Source: a virus
Virus record (IMG/VR): IMGVR_UViG_3300045116_000074
Span: 1-29,235 of that record
Strand: one strand, 5' to 3'
Length of the DNA: 29,235 nt
Positions within the stretch are counted from its first letter, which is position 1, and each line of letters opens with the position of its first letter. The notes under the pieces are model-generated. The model was not told the DNA's origin and made no database searches. It saw nothing but the letters and a program-made list of their open reading frames with translations. Below are positions 16,601 to 25,208 of the stretch, in pieces. A program made the position numbers and the translations under genes.

Positions 16601-19600
16601 CGCATCTATGGCTAAAGGGTTTAAGTGGGGCGATCAGTCAACTGGAATGGACATGGCCCGGCAGATGGAGCGATCCTTGAGGAGCCAGCGTGCCGAGTGG
16701 GTTCTGCGCTGGAACAATGGCCTCAACCTACCGCTTATTAAAACCTTTTTCAATGAAGCTGGCATTCCTTCTGTCACGGGATGGAGTCAAAAAGGCATCC
16801 GCGCTGCACTTGAGGATTGGCAGGGCCGCGCCAGAAAAGAGGCAATTCCTGCTACGCAAAAACCAGAACCTGCCAGATTAGTCAAAGAACCGTGGGAGAT
16901 GACAAGAGAAGAATGGCTTGACCAACCAGCGCGTGATTTACCGCCAATCATTGGTGGTAAAGCGCGAGAACGCATTGCACTCGCAAGGCATCGCGCAGCG
17001 GTTGAACGGGCACTCCGCGAAGGCAAGCCTGTCCCCGCCGAGGTCCTAGCGGAGTATCCTGACTTACCGCAGACCTTGCTCCGCGAACCAGAGGAGCCTT
17101 ATACTCCTGGCATGGCACCCGCACGGGGGCCGGGCGAGACGCCTCCCGCCAAAACCCCGCAGCCCGGCGCAGGATCAGCACACCAGAATATCCCAATCCC
17201 CAAGATCAAGTTCGATTTAACAGACTATTCACCGCGTTCTAATAGCCGCTACGTCGATGCCGTTGCAACATTTCCCGATGGGTCAGACTACTCCTACCAC
17301 ATTCGCATCAGCGACCATTCCCTGGACTATCAGAATCGCTCAGCAGTCAGTGCGGACATTTTTATCGGGGTTGGGGACCGTTCACAATTTCAATCCTATG
17401 ACGAACCGGACATGATCGTGTTTGATTGGCGAGAGGCCAGGACCGCACTACGAGAGGCCGTTGAAGAACGCGCTAGAGAAGATTGGAAATCGACACATAG
17501 AAACCCGCTGCCTGCCGCCTACTGGACCATTCACACTAAATATCACCGCCCCATCAATGCCCTGCTTAAACGAGCCTCCGAAGTCGATCGTGAAATACTC
17601 CAGTCCATATTAGATGATCTGAGAGCCGGCAGACAACTCGACGAAAGCAGTGAGCGAAATTGGCCAGGCGAAGCACGTGTGGCAAAAGAGATATTTCCAC
17701 GTTATGCGGCGCTTCTCCATGAGCGAGACGAGCAATTAGCGCAGTCCTGGACGCCAGAAGAGCGCGAGCATTTACGGCGCTTCGAGGAAGCAGAGGCCAT
17801 CAAGCAACGCCGATTAAAAGAACTAAGAGAGCAGGAACTAGCAGCAGAGAAGTCGCGGAAACAATGGCAAGAAACCGTTAAGCGTGAAATAGATCGACGC
17901 TCAGGCGGAATCCTCACGCAAGCCAGGGAACTGAAGCGGGAAATGGTGGCTTTTTTACAACGTGTCAAACGCGAAACTCGAAAAGACGTAAAGGGCGTCC
18001 CCTTCGGTGGATGGCAGCGTACCCGAGAATATCTGCACGAGTCCTTGAAGCATGAAGAGGTAGAGCCATTTAAGTTTGATAAAAAAGATAGAACGGTGCT
18101 CAACGCCATCAGTCCATATTTTCCAGAATTTCGGCGCATCACCAATGCTCAACGAAAAATAGATTTGGAGCTGCGACGCATTCGCGCCGATGTCATCCGT
18201 GATGTGCCACCGCCTACGAGCAATCTCCCTAACCTCTCCGGCCCGCAACCGGGCGGGCCGACACCTCCATCTCAAACATCACCGGCTTCCACCATCGCCC
18301 AGGCGCTCAGGCAAGCCGCCGACGCGATTGAGCAGGCCGGGCAGCCCAAGGAAGAAGCGCCTGTACCGACCGCTGAATCCGCCGAACCAGCACCACCGAC
18401 AGACTTCACTGTTCATCAACCATCGCCCCGCTACGGCGAACCCGCGCCGATCTTCTACTCCCAGGCCCAGCGGGTGTTGGAACAGAAGATGCCGAACAAG
18501 GCGCTGGCGGCCCAGGTTCGCAACATCCTCTCGCCGGCGAACGGCGTGAAGCCCGATGAACTCACCTGGAGCGGCCTGGATGAGTTCCTCAAGACCAAGC
18601 CGATCTTCACCAAACAGGAGGTTTTGGACTACCTGAAGGCGAATCAGGTTAATATTCGTGAGGTTACATATACCGATTTATCGCCTAATAAACAGGCTAG
18701 GCTGCGCTATCTGCAAACTAACGAGATCATCCTTGACGACGCGCAGCGCACAGAACTTAACTCTTTGGAGGAACAGGCTGGCATTGCTGGAACGGGAAGA
18801 TTGGCCAGCGAAAGACAGACTAAATTTTCATCTTACCAACTCCCTGGCGGCACGAACTACCGGGAACTGCTGCTGACGCTGCCGCCCAGCAAGCCGACTG
18901 ATGCCGAGATCGAGCAGATCGACCGATTGATCGACGAGCGCGAGCGCCTGGTGCCCGAGCACGCTGAGCTGACAAAGGCGATGCACGAGATGCACATGTT
19001 CGAGCCGCGCGCCGCCGCCGCCAAGACCACCTATGCCCGCCTGGACGCTATCAACGAGGAGATGGAGCGCCTCGACGACGAGATCGAGGCCATCCGCAAC
19101 CGTCATAGCGTCTTCACCGGCGGTCACTTCGATGTGCCGAACGTCTTGGCCCACGTCCGCATGAATGATCGGACGGGACCGAACGGAGAGAAAATCCTGT
19201 TCCTAGAGGAAATCCAGAGCGATTGGCATCAGAAGGGGAGAAGGGAAGGATACAAGGAAGAACCAAAGTTCACTAAAGAAGAGCAAGAACTTCGTAGGCT
19301 GAACGCTATAACGTCGCGGGAATTGACGCTGGAGCATATAACTCGCGCTAGGGAATTGCAGGCCAAGGTCGGCGTCTCGCTCCAAGAAAAGGTCAACCGT
19401 GCAAACCGCGGCGTACTGAATGCCCCCTTCAAAAAGACCTGGCATGAGCTGGCATTGCGCCGGATGCTCCGGTACGCCTCCGAACACGGCTACGACACGC
19501 TGGCCTGGACAACGGGGGAGCAGCAGGCGGAGCGGTACGACCTATCGAAGCATGTGGATCGCATCCTCTACAGCGAAAACGGGAAACTCGCGGCGTATAA

Positions 19601-22600
19601 GGACGGCAAGCCGGTCATCACACAGATTGAAGTGCCGCCCGAGCGATTGGCCGACTTCATCGGCAAGGCCGCAGCCGACAACATGCTGGCGGCGCAGCCC
19701 AAGCGCGACGCGGTTGGGAGGCTCTATCGAGAACTCTCTGGCCTCGACCTCAAGGTCGGCGGCGAAGGGATGAAGGGCTTTTACGACGAGATCATCCCCG
19801 CCTATCTGCATAAGTACACGAAGCGGTGGGGGGCGACGGTCAATGAACTCAACCTTGACATCGGAGCGGAAGAACGAAAGAAGTATGCTGATGGACCGCA
19901 ACATCGGATCGAACAGGTCCATGCCCTTGACATTACACCCCAGATGCGCGATAGTGTGCTGACCGATGGACAAATCCTCTTCCAACGCCAAGCTGCCTAC
20001 CCCGTCCGACCCGGCGAGTCTGCCGACGACGCCCGGCAACTCGCCCTCTTCGCCATCGGCGACCTCGACCGTGCCGCCGAGGGAGTATCCACTGCCGGAG
20101 GAACGCTGGTACCCAAGGGAGCTGGTCGAGAAGCCGGAGGCATCCGCACCCTCGGACTCGGATTCACCCCAGAGCTAATCAAAACCGGTCGGATTGATCT
20201 GCGTGGGCAGACCGTCACATCTGCGGCCGACGTGGCCCGGCTGGCCCAAGTCTACCGCGACCCCCGCTTTGAAACCTTCCGCCTCTTCTACGTCAAGGGC
20301 GATCAGATTGTGGCGCATGAGGGCCTGTCTTCACGGTTGCCCAGTAGCGCGAATGCCTTTGCCACCCCAGACGTTGCCCGTGGCTTCCACGAGTACCGCG
20401 ACCGCATGGAACGGCTTGGGGCGGATGGGTACTACATGGTCCACAACCATCCATCCGGGAATCCGTTACCATCCATTGAAGACCTGTCCTTGACCTCAAA
20501 CTTTCGCCGGCGCCTACCTGGATTTAAGGGGCATATCGTCATCGACTCCGGCAAGTACGCCACGATCGACGCGAACGGCGATGCCAGGATTTTTCCATTA
20601 GAGTCCAGTGAAGACCCGCTCCTCTCGCCCTCGATTCCCCATGACCTTTTAGGGGAACCGGTCCCCAACTCGAAAGCATTGGCTCGACTCGCCAAGCGGC
20701 TTGAGACCCCGGAAGGCTTTGTGGCGCTCCTCTTCCTCAGCGGTAGGATTGAATCGGTGGCGTGGCAAGTACGGGCGATCCAGGAGGTCCCAGCGGCGCT
20801 CTTCCGCCGACCAGAGATGGTGGAGTACCTCAGTGGGCGATGGCGCGTCTTCGGCTCAGATTTTGTCGTGGCCTATAGTCCGGTCAAGGATCAAGAGATT
20901 CTTCACGCGGCCACGACCCTCATTCAGCGCGGGTATCTGGCAGACCTCGCCCACGGCACGGGGGAGCCTACACCGGCGGGTTTCGCGTCGCAGTTGATCG
21001 CCGCCGGGAAGGAAGCCAGGATGCGGCGGCGCTTGGCGCTGGCAATGGGCAAAAAGGAGGCCTCTGAATACCTGGCGTCAATCGGGATTCTGGGCGCGAA
21101 GTACCTTGATAGCAAGAGCCGCAGCCAGCCTCGGACGTGGGAGATTGTGCTGCCTAACGGATATGTCCATCAGACTATCGACTTTAGCCTGGAGGCCGCA
21201 GAAGAAGCACTCGAAGAGACTCGCCGGCGATATGGCCCCAAGGTCACGATGCGGGAGGTGAAACCCACATTCAACTACTACGACACAGGGCAGCCCTCCC
21301 CGGTAGGTTTCAGCCAGCAGGTTGTCAACGCTGGGCATGAAGCGAGGGAGCGGCGATACCGAGACGCCGAGGTAATCCGAGTGGCCCAGCCAGTCTATCA
21401 CGGCACTCCTCACATCTGGGAACCGGAGCCTGGCTTTCCGCATGGCCGGCCGCGGCTGGATAAGATTGGGACCGGAGAGGGCGCCCAGTCCTACGGCTGG
21501 GGCTGGTATTCGGCAGATGCAGAGGGGGTCGCCAATTACTACCGACCGCAGGCCGCCCCGCCGCTCCACCGGAAGGTCTTTATCGATGACATCCCTGCGG
21601 ATGATTTCTATTTCGGTAAAGCCACGATCGACCAGCCAAATTTCTTTGCCGGTCTCTTACACATCACCTACTACGCGGACATCTACAAGGACCCGGAGGC
21701 AGGTCTGGATGAGGCCAAGCGAGTAGCCGAAACGCTGGCGGCCACTCCAAGTGATTATGATTCCGAGTCGTCCCGTGCCTACACCGAGGCGGTGTCCGCT
21801 AAGCGCATATTCGACAATCACAGAGTCACCGTGACGCCAGACATTATCGAGCAGCGTCCTGGCGCTATCTACCATCTTGACATCCCAGATGAAGTCCTGC
21901 CGAAGCTGCTGGACTGGGACAAACCGCTCAGCGAGCAGCCCGGATATGTCAAGCTCAAACTGAAACAGGCCGGATTCACCGTGCTTACGGGTGAGGACCT
22001 GCAAGGATCGGCGATCTATGGTGCTGTGCGCGGGAAGGGGAATCAGAGCTTTGACGATAAATCTGCCTCTGACTATCTCCTCTCTATCGGCATCCCCGGC
22101 CTTCGCTACCTCGACCAACAGAGTCGCAGTAAGGGCGAGGGTTCCTACAACTACGTCATCTGGGATCAGAAGGTACTCGATAAAATCGCCCTCCTGGAAC
22201 GTAATGGCGAGAAGCTAGACGCGATCAGGGAGCTGGATCAATACGTGGTGGCCCAGCAACAGCCAAGCTACGACACCGCCGCGCCAGTCCGTGGGATTGA
22301 GCGGATGGGGACGCTGACCGACGCGCAGCAAACCGCGCTACAGCATGTGCACGGGGAACCCGAGACGTGGCGGACGAAGCTGACCGCCTTTCAATCCGAC
22401 TGGAAACGCACCCTAATCCAAGGCCTGTTCGACCAGTATGCGCCGATCCTGGACTACAGCAAGGAAGGCTACATGCTGGCGCGGCAGTCTAAGGGCGGGG
22501 AAGGCACCCTGGAGGCCCTCTTGCTCTACGGGAAACCCTACGTGGATGCGGATGGGGCCTACCGGGTGGACTATGAGCCAGGACAGATGAACGGGTTTGG

Positions 22601-24896
22601 GAAGGTGCTGGCCTCTCTCCAGGGCGAAGCCGACCGCTTTCTAGAGTGGGTGGCCGCGCAGCGTGCCGAACGGTTGAAGGGTATCGGCCTCGAACATCTC
22701 TACCGCGACGAGGACATTGCGGCCATCAAAACCTTGAACGACGGAACCATGCCGGACGGGTCATCCCGAAAGGCCGCCTACAACACGGCCCTCGTCCAGT
22801 TGAACGAGTGGAACGCCGCGATGGTCAAGATCGCCGCGGATTCCAAATTGATCGACCCTGACGTTGCCAAGCTCTACAAAGACACTCCCTACGTGCCGTT
22901 CTACCGGCTGCAAGAGGAAGGGGTGGTGTCCGGGTTCGGGATGAAGGCGGGCCTGGTGAATCAATATGCGTGGAAGAAGCTGAAGGGGGGCACCCAGCAC
23001 CTCAACGACGACCTCTTGGCGAATCTCCTCCAGAACTGGTCGCACCTGATTACCGCCTCAGCCAAGAACCGGGCTGCGAAAGCGACATTGGAAGCGGCTG
23101 TGCAATCTGGAGTCGCGCATGAGGTTCCATCTGGTGCGCCGGGTAAAGGGCTGGTCGGGTTTCGGGATGATGTCACGCGCACCATTCCACTTGGCCAAGA
23201 GTATGAGGAAGGCGGTGTCACGAAGGTTTCCGACGGGACCGCCAAGGTCACCTACAACGCTGAGCGGATGTTTCGGGTAGACGACCCCGCCCTCTTTGAT
23301 GCGGTGGCCGCGCTGCACTATGCCGGATTGGGGTCGGTGGCCAAGCCCTTCATCGCGGCCAAGCGGTATCTGACCACCGCTGTCACCGTGAACCCAGCCT
23401 TCAAGATTCGCAACCTAATCCGTGACTCGATTCAAGCCATCGGGACTGCCGAGTTGTCTTACAATCCCCTCAAGAACATCGCCCAAGGCTTCCAAGCCAC
23501 CACGTTGGAGTCTGAGACCAGGGCGCAGGTCTTGGCTGGCGGGGGCATGATCCGCTTCGGGACCATGCTGGACGGGAACAACGCTGACCGGACGAGACGG
23601 TTGATTGAGCAGCAGGGGGTCGATCCTGACGCCATCCTCGACGACGCGGGTAAGCTCACGCGCTTCTGGCGCCATCGCCTACTGCCGGCCTTTGAGGCCT
23701 ATCAGGAACTTGGGGATCGCGGCGAACAGGTCAACCGGGTGGCCCTCTATGAGCAGCTCAGGGCGAAGGGGATGAGTCACTTGGAGGCGAGTTTTTGGGC
23801 TCGTGATCTGCTAGATTTCAGCCTGTCCGGGAAGTGGGAAGCCGTCAGGATTCTGACCCAAGTGGTCCCCTTTATGAATGCGAGACTCCAGGGCATCTAT
23901 AAATTGGGGCGGGCTACAAGAGCCGACTATCGGCGGATGGGGACGACCCTGGGAGCCGTCGCCCTCTCCTCGATCGCGCTGCTGCTGGCGTACCAGGATG
24001 ACGAGGACTGGAAGAAACGGGAGGATTGGGACCGCGACAACTACTGGTGGTTCAAGGTCGGCGACCTCGCGTTTCGGTTGCCCAAGCCCTTTGAAATCGG
24101 GGCCATTGGCACCCTAGCTGAACGAGGGGCGGAGTATCTCTTGAGCGACGAAATGACCGCCGGCCGACTCGGGGAACGGCTCAGCGCGACGGTCTTCAGC
24201 CAGTTGAGCATGAACCCCACCCCTCAGTTAGTCAAGCCCTTGATGGATCTCTACGCGAACAAAGATGCCTTCACCGGACGGCCGATCGAGACCCTTGGGA
24301 TGGAGCGGCTGCGGAAAGAGGACCGGGCGACGGAACGGACCAGCCAGATTGCGCGGTTCTTCGGCTCGCTAGGCCTCCCTGACCCCACGCAGTTGGCGAT
24401 GGGACAGTGGAACACCCTCTCCCCGGTCCAGATTGACGCCCTGATCCACGGCTACTTCGGCTGGGTCGGGACCTCCGCCACGACGGTTTTGGATTATGGC
24501 CTCCGACCCCTGATGAACCGTGGGGAACGGCCAGACATGCGGTTGCGGGAAGTCTTCCTTGCCGGGAATTTTGTGGAGACGCTGCCGACGGACGGGAGCC
24601 GCTATGTGACCGACCTTTACGACCAGGCCCAGGAAATCGAGCAGGCCTATGGGAGCTGGCGCGACGCCCTCAAGCGCGGCGATCTATCGAAGGCCAAAGA
24701 AATTTACGAGGAGGAGCGGGAGAAGATTCGTAAATACTCACGGGTGGAAGCGGTGAAGCGGCAAGAAGGCGTCCTCAACGCTCAGATTCGACGGATTGAA
24801 GCAAGCCGTGAAATAGGCGGAGCAGAAAAGCGCCGGCGGATTGACGACCTGAAAGCTAGAAAACACCAGATAGCCCAGCGGTTCGCCATGCGATAG
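13659..24896 (+). CDS. Giant (3745-aa) phage polyvalent protein with JAB protease, ADP-ribosyltransferase-like and LPD38 regions
   Basis: This single unbroken gene probably encodes an ejected virion protein. In order: tandem 32-residue repeats (11-42 and 52-83); an Ala/Gly-rich, membrane-active-looking region (about 100-405, hydrophobic 176-207); a Pro-rich linker; small domains common in phage polyvalent proteins (513-567, with GIPWDDDEAFM; 588-633; 797-870; 1075-1140, with GKPVPAEVLAEYPDL); an AT-richer stretch with coiled coil (about 1180-1510); a winged-helix-like unit (1603-1668) and a domain with EIQSDWHQ at 1851-1858; a JAB/RadC-like domain (2168-2315) with HNHPSG and the full H-x-H-x7-S-x2-D metal motif (H2262, H2264, S2272, D2275; E2221 is the likely Glu); a partial and then a fuller ART-type domain (2466-2488; 2577-2850, YHGTPH at 2580-2585); and an LPD38-type C-terminal region (about 2876-3745, NPAFKIRNLIRDSI at 3245). 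Domain names come from family knowledge; virion location and injection are inference. The start is coupled to the previous stop, with no ribosome site of its own. Confidence 0.85.
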   Translation: MTQSTVTHAPVPTLAEYLAAARPLNPDYSDEAIAQEYVKRYGPSTPTTPARIPTFEQYLAAAKPLNPDYSDEDIKSIWQQTYGIQGAREAEPTGSGAMRGATVAARQLPQLAYGLEAGVGAAGEAAFGEGGISTKIKEHGLAGYERKSQEIAAISKDTDSFTVAYDRAKDGDFGALADWLQFGLGYAGLQGVQMLATAGVGAVAGRLTLQPLARIAASKMVSKEAARLAATETGKAMVADEVRRQAVKNVAARIGETAALAATATGMEGGEIFGGLTEQAEREGRTPTGAELGKALGASLAAGALEFAGDKFGLDLVLGRSALGRVAASTPGMKGLLVRGAVRAGVDMPVEAATEYAQTLTEAVGQGKDPLSSEVTREAIDSAALGAVGGAAVGGVSGVVTPPDPIRQILTSPSIDQAVDQSAATLDMKAEVTPESLDRAITAQNRPESPTASPAAQAIEQLPIAIPGQELAAAAPLSERKPAISVPEAPGAQETPTVQLSPEPPTGRKPIHSRTVDEIHALADVKGIPWDDDEAFMDFTESITGKRALDDLVGPERNRLYAALERRQPLAQPGTSEDTTQPAAPRLRFEGIQQGAKGIGEFELWTLQGDYPGLTKDSTYSRQTLEQAGITVPPAPTTPSQPSPSPIQATAAAPLEPKPTEALASGAVLHPAVQAYIESQPKALHFYFTQKAQGFQPEALMEFGGKPVPVKVQEWLDKTTALIETPSREVHVIRELAEKLMPLPGKSAMPVYREAEPAAKEPAVVQPRQTLPQEQSENLLARAEVASELVATDHPTKPSLVEALRAQGGVQDQGGELSYMHADADRKAFQRNLINPKGLTLDGAAEWAVEHGYLEERNINDLLAAIDRELRASPAKRSLAARLKMRKDTVLKALEKIKQDKGVDVGPTVEKVKAAILADRDLDAIVGEFPEVGTMLREQMALYGEEPEQTAIAQEVQAETPERQELTIADLNALPRVQRMRASMAKGFKWGDQSTGMDMARQMERSLRSQRAEWVLRWNNGLNLPLIKTFFNEAGIPSVTGWSQKGIRAALEDWQGRARKEAIPATQKPEPARLVKEPWEMTREEWLDQPARDLPPIIGGKARERIALARHRAAVERALREGKPVPAEVLAEYPDLPQTLLREPEEPYTPGMAPARGPGETPPAKTPQPGAGSAHQNIPIPKIKFDLTDYSPRSNSRYVDAVATFPDGSDYSYHIRISDHSLDYQNRSAVSADIFIGVGDRSQFQSYDEPDMIVFDWREARTALREAVEERAREDWKSTHRNPLPAAYWTIHTKYHRPINALLKRASEVDREILQSILDDLRAGRQLDESSERNWPGEARVAKEIFPRYAALLHERDEQLAQSWTPEEREHLRRFEEAEAIKQRRLKELREQELAAEKSRKQWQETVKREIDRRSGGILTQARELKREMVAFLQRVKRETRKDVKGVPFGGWQRTREYLHESLKHEEVEPFKFDKKDRTVLNAISPYFPEFRRITNAQRKIDLELRRIRADVIRDVPPPTSNLPNLSGPQPGGPTPPSQTSPASTIAQALRQAADAIEQAGQPKEEAPVPTAESAEPAPPTDFTVHQPSPRYGEPAPIFYSQAQRVLEQKMPNKALAAQVRNILSPANGVKPDELTWSGLDEFLKTKPIFTKQEVLDYLKANQVNIREVTYTDLSPNKQARLRYLQTNEIILDDAQRTELNSLEEQAGIAGTGRLASERQTKFSSYQLPGGTNYRELLLTLPPSKPTDAEIEQIDRLIDERERLVPEHAELTKAMHEMHMFEPRAAAAKTTYARLDAINEEMERLDDEIEAIRNRHSVFTGGHFDVPNVLAHVRMNDRTGPNGEKILFLEEIQSDWHQKGRREGYKEEPKFTKEEQELRRLNAITSRELTLEHITRARELQAKVGVSLQEKVNRANRGVLNAPFKKTWHELALRRMLRYASEHGYDTLAWTTGEQQAERYDLSKHVDRILYSENGKLAAYKDGKPVITQIEVPPERLADFIGKAAADNMLAAQPKRDAVGRLYRELSGLDLKVGGEGMKGFYDEIIPAYLHKYTKRWGATVNELNLDIGAEERKKYADGPQHRIEQVHALDITPQMRDSVLTDGQILFQRQAAYPVRPGESADDARQLALFAIGDLDRAAEGVSTAGGTLVPKGAGREAGGIRTLGLGFTPELIKTGRIDLRGQTVTSAADVARLAQVYRDPRFETFRLFYVKGDQIVAHEGLSSRLPSSANAFATPDVARGFHEYRDRMERLGADGYYMVHNHPSGNPLPSIEDLSLTSNFRRRLPGFKGHIVIDSGKYATIDANGDARIFPLESSEDPLLSPSIPHDLLGEPVPNSKALARLAKRLETPEGFVALLFLSGRIESVAWQVRAIQEVPAALFRRPEMVEYLSGRWRVFGSDFVVAYSPVKDQEILHAATTLIQRGYLADLAHGTGEPTPAGFASQLIAAGKEARMRRRLALAMGKKEASEYLASIGILGAKYLDSKSRSQPRTWEIVLPNGYVHQTIDFSLEAAEEALEETRRRYGPKVTMREVKPTFNYYDTGQPSPVGFSQQVVNAGHEARERRYRDAEVIRVAQPVYHGTPHIWEPEPGFPHGRPRLDKIGTGEGAQSYGWGWYSADAEGVANYYRPQAAPPLHRKVFIDDIPADDFYFGKATIDQPNFFAGLLHITYYADIYKDPEAGLDEAKRVAETLAATPSDYDSESSRAYTEAVSAKRIFDNHRVTVTPDIIEQRPGAIYHLDIPDEVLPKLLDWDKPLSEQPGYVKLKLKQAGFTVLTGEDLQGSAIYGAVRGKGNQSFDDKSASDYLLSIGIPGLRYLDQQSRSKGEGSYNYVIWDQKVLDKIALLERNGEKLDAIRELDQYVVAQQQPSYDTAAPVRGIERMGTLTDAQQTALQHVHGEPETWRTKLTAFQSDWKRTLIQGLFDQYAPILDYSKEGYMLARQSKGGEGTLEALLLYGKPYVDADGAYRVDYEPGQMNGFGKVLASLQGEADRFLEWVAAQRAERLKGIGLEHLYRDEDIAAIKTLNDGTMPDGSSRKAAYNTALVQLNEWNAAMVKIAADSKLIDPDVAKLYKDTPYVPFYRLQEEGVVSGFGMKAGLVNQYAWKKLKGGTQHLNDDLLANLLQNWSHLITASAKNRAAKATLEAAVQSGVAHEVPSGAPGKGLVGFRDDVTRTIPLGQEYEEGGVTKVSDGTAKVTYNAERMFRVDDPALFDAVAALHYAGLGSVAKPFIAAKRYLTTAVTVNPAFKIRNLIRDSIQAIGTAELSYNPLKNIAQGFQATTLESETRAQVLAGGGMIRFGTMLDGNNADRTRRLIEQQGVDPDAILDDAGKLTRFWRHRLLPAFEAYQELGDRGEQVNRVALYEQLRAKGMSHLEASFWARDLLDFSLSGKWEAVRILTQVVPFMNARLQGIYKLGRATRADYRRMGTTLGAVALSSIALLLAYQDDEDWKKREDWDRDNYWWFKVGDLAFRLPKPFEIGAIGTLAERGAEYLLSDEMTAGRLGERLSATVFSQLSMNPTPQLVKPLMDLYANKDAFTGRPIETLGMERLRKEDRATERTSQIARFFGSLGLPDPTQLAMGQWNTLSPVQIDALIHGYFGWVGTSATTVLDYGLRPLMNRGERPDMRLREVFLAGNFVETLPTDGSRYVTDLYDQAQEIEQAYGSWRDALKRGDLSKAKEIYEEEREKIRKYSRVEAVKRQEGVLNAQIRRIEASREIGGAEKRRRIDDLKARKHQIAQRFAMR
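13689..13907 (+). repeat. Two tandem 32-residue repeats at the N-terminus of the giant protein
   Basis: Codons 11-42 and 52-83 encode near-identical units: PT[L/F]-x2-YLAAA[R/K]PLNPDYSDE, followed by a helix ending in YG. They are separated by a 9-residue Thr/Pro linker. The units resemble short helical motifs seen at the start of other large phage proteins and may be packaging or docking tags. Confidence 0.8.
20961..21035 (+). repeat. Copy 1 of an internal duplication in the giant protein
   Basis: Residues 2435-2459 (GEPTPAGF, then LIAAGKEARMRRR) match residues 2544-2568 (GQPSPVGF, then VVNAGHEARERRY). The protein match is clear, while the DNA has diverged at many third positions, so the duplication is not recent. 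Confidence 0.65.
21051..21122 (+). repeat. Stray copy of the C-terminal strand-helix unit of the ART-like domain
   Basis: Residues 2465-2488 (KKEASEYLASIG, ILGAKYLDSKSRS) align with about 2800-2824 inside the ART-like domain (KSASDYLLSIGIPGL, RYLDQQSRS). The stray copy has no YHGTPH half before it and is followed by an unrelated strand segment, so it looks like the leftover of a duplicated ART domain. Confidence 0.6.
21288..21362 (+). repeat. Copy 2 of the internal duplication, just before the ART-like domain
   Basis: This is the second copy (residues 2544-2568) of the linker-like unit also found at 20961-21035. It directly precedes the YHGTPH start of the ADP-ribosyltransferase-like domain. 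Confidence 0.65.
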
Positions 24897-25079
24897 CTAC
24901 CAGGAGATCGGTAATGCTCCTCCCCGCATCCATATTTCGGCTGCCATGCCCACGGCGCCGATCAGCAGAATGGCCCAGAGTATGGCATACAGCCAGCGGC
25001 GGCGCTGCTGACATTTGGTGTGGCGGAAGAACAGCCAGAGGGCGAGGCAGAGGGCATAGAAAGTGAGTTGGGCAAGCAC
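24897..25079 (-). CDS. 60-aa two-helix membrane protein
   Basis: A leftward gene whose stop abuts the stop of the giant gene, tail to tail with no spacer. The 60-residue product has two hydrophobic helices (LTFYALCLALWLFF and WLYAILWAILLIGAVGMAA) joined by a strongly basic loop (RHTKCQQRRR), which should keep both ends outside the cytoplasm. The size and two-helix layout resemble small holin or superinfection-exclusion proteins, but no family is recognised. It is the first gene of opposite direction after the long late operon. The hydrophobic pattern and clean topology support a real gene. Confidence 0.55.
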   Translation of the reverse strand: MLAQLTFYALCLALWLFFRHTKCQQRRRWLYAILWAILLIGAVGMAAEIWMRGGALPISW

Positions 25080-25208
25080 GTGAGTAGGATAGCCGGATCG
25101 AGAGAAAGAGGCAAGACTTATGCTGTCTCCGTGGGCTGACTACCTGGAACTCGGCAGCGTTTCCGGCAATGACGAGCCTAAAACCGGGCCGCTCTGCAGA
25201 CAAAAACG

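Noticed and set aside
13659-24896. N4-type virion RNA polymerase as the identity of the giant protein
   Set aside because: The length and position are similar, but I found no polymerase motif such as T/D-x-x-G-R in a suitable context, while polyvalent-protein domains fill most of the chain.
24897-24935. AGGAG...CTCCT inverted repeat after the giant gene as a terminator
   Set aside because: The stem is only 5 pairs with a long loop and no T-run, too weak to call.
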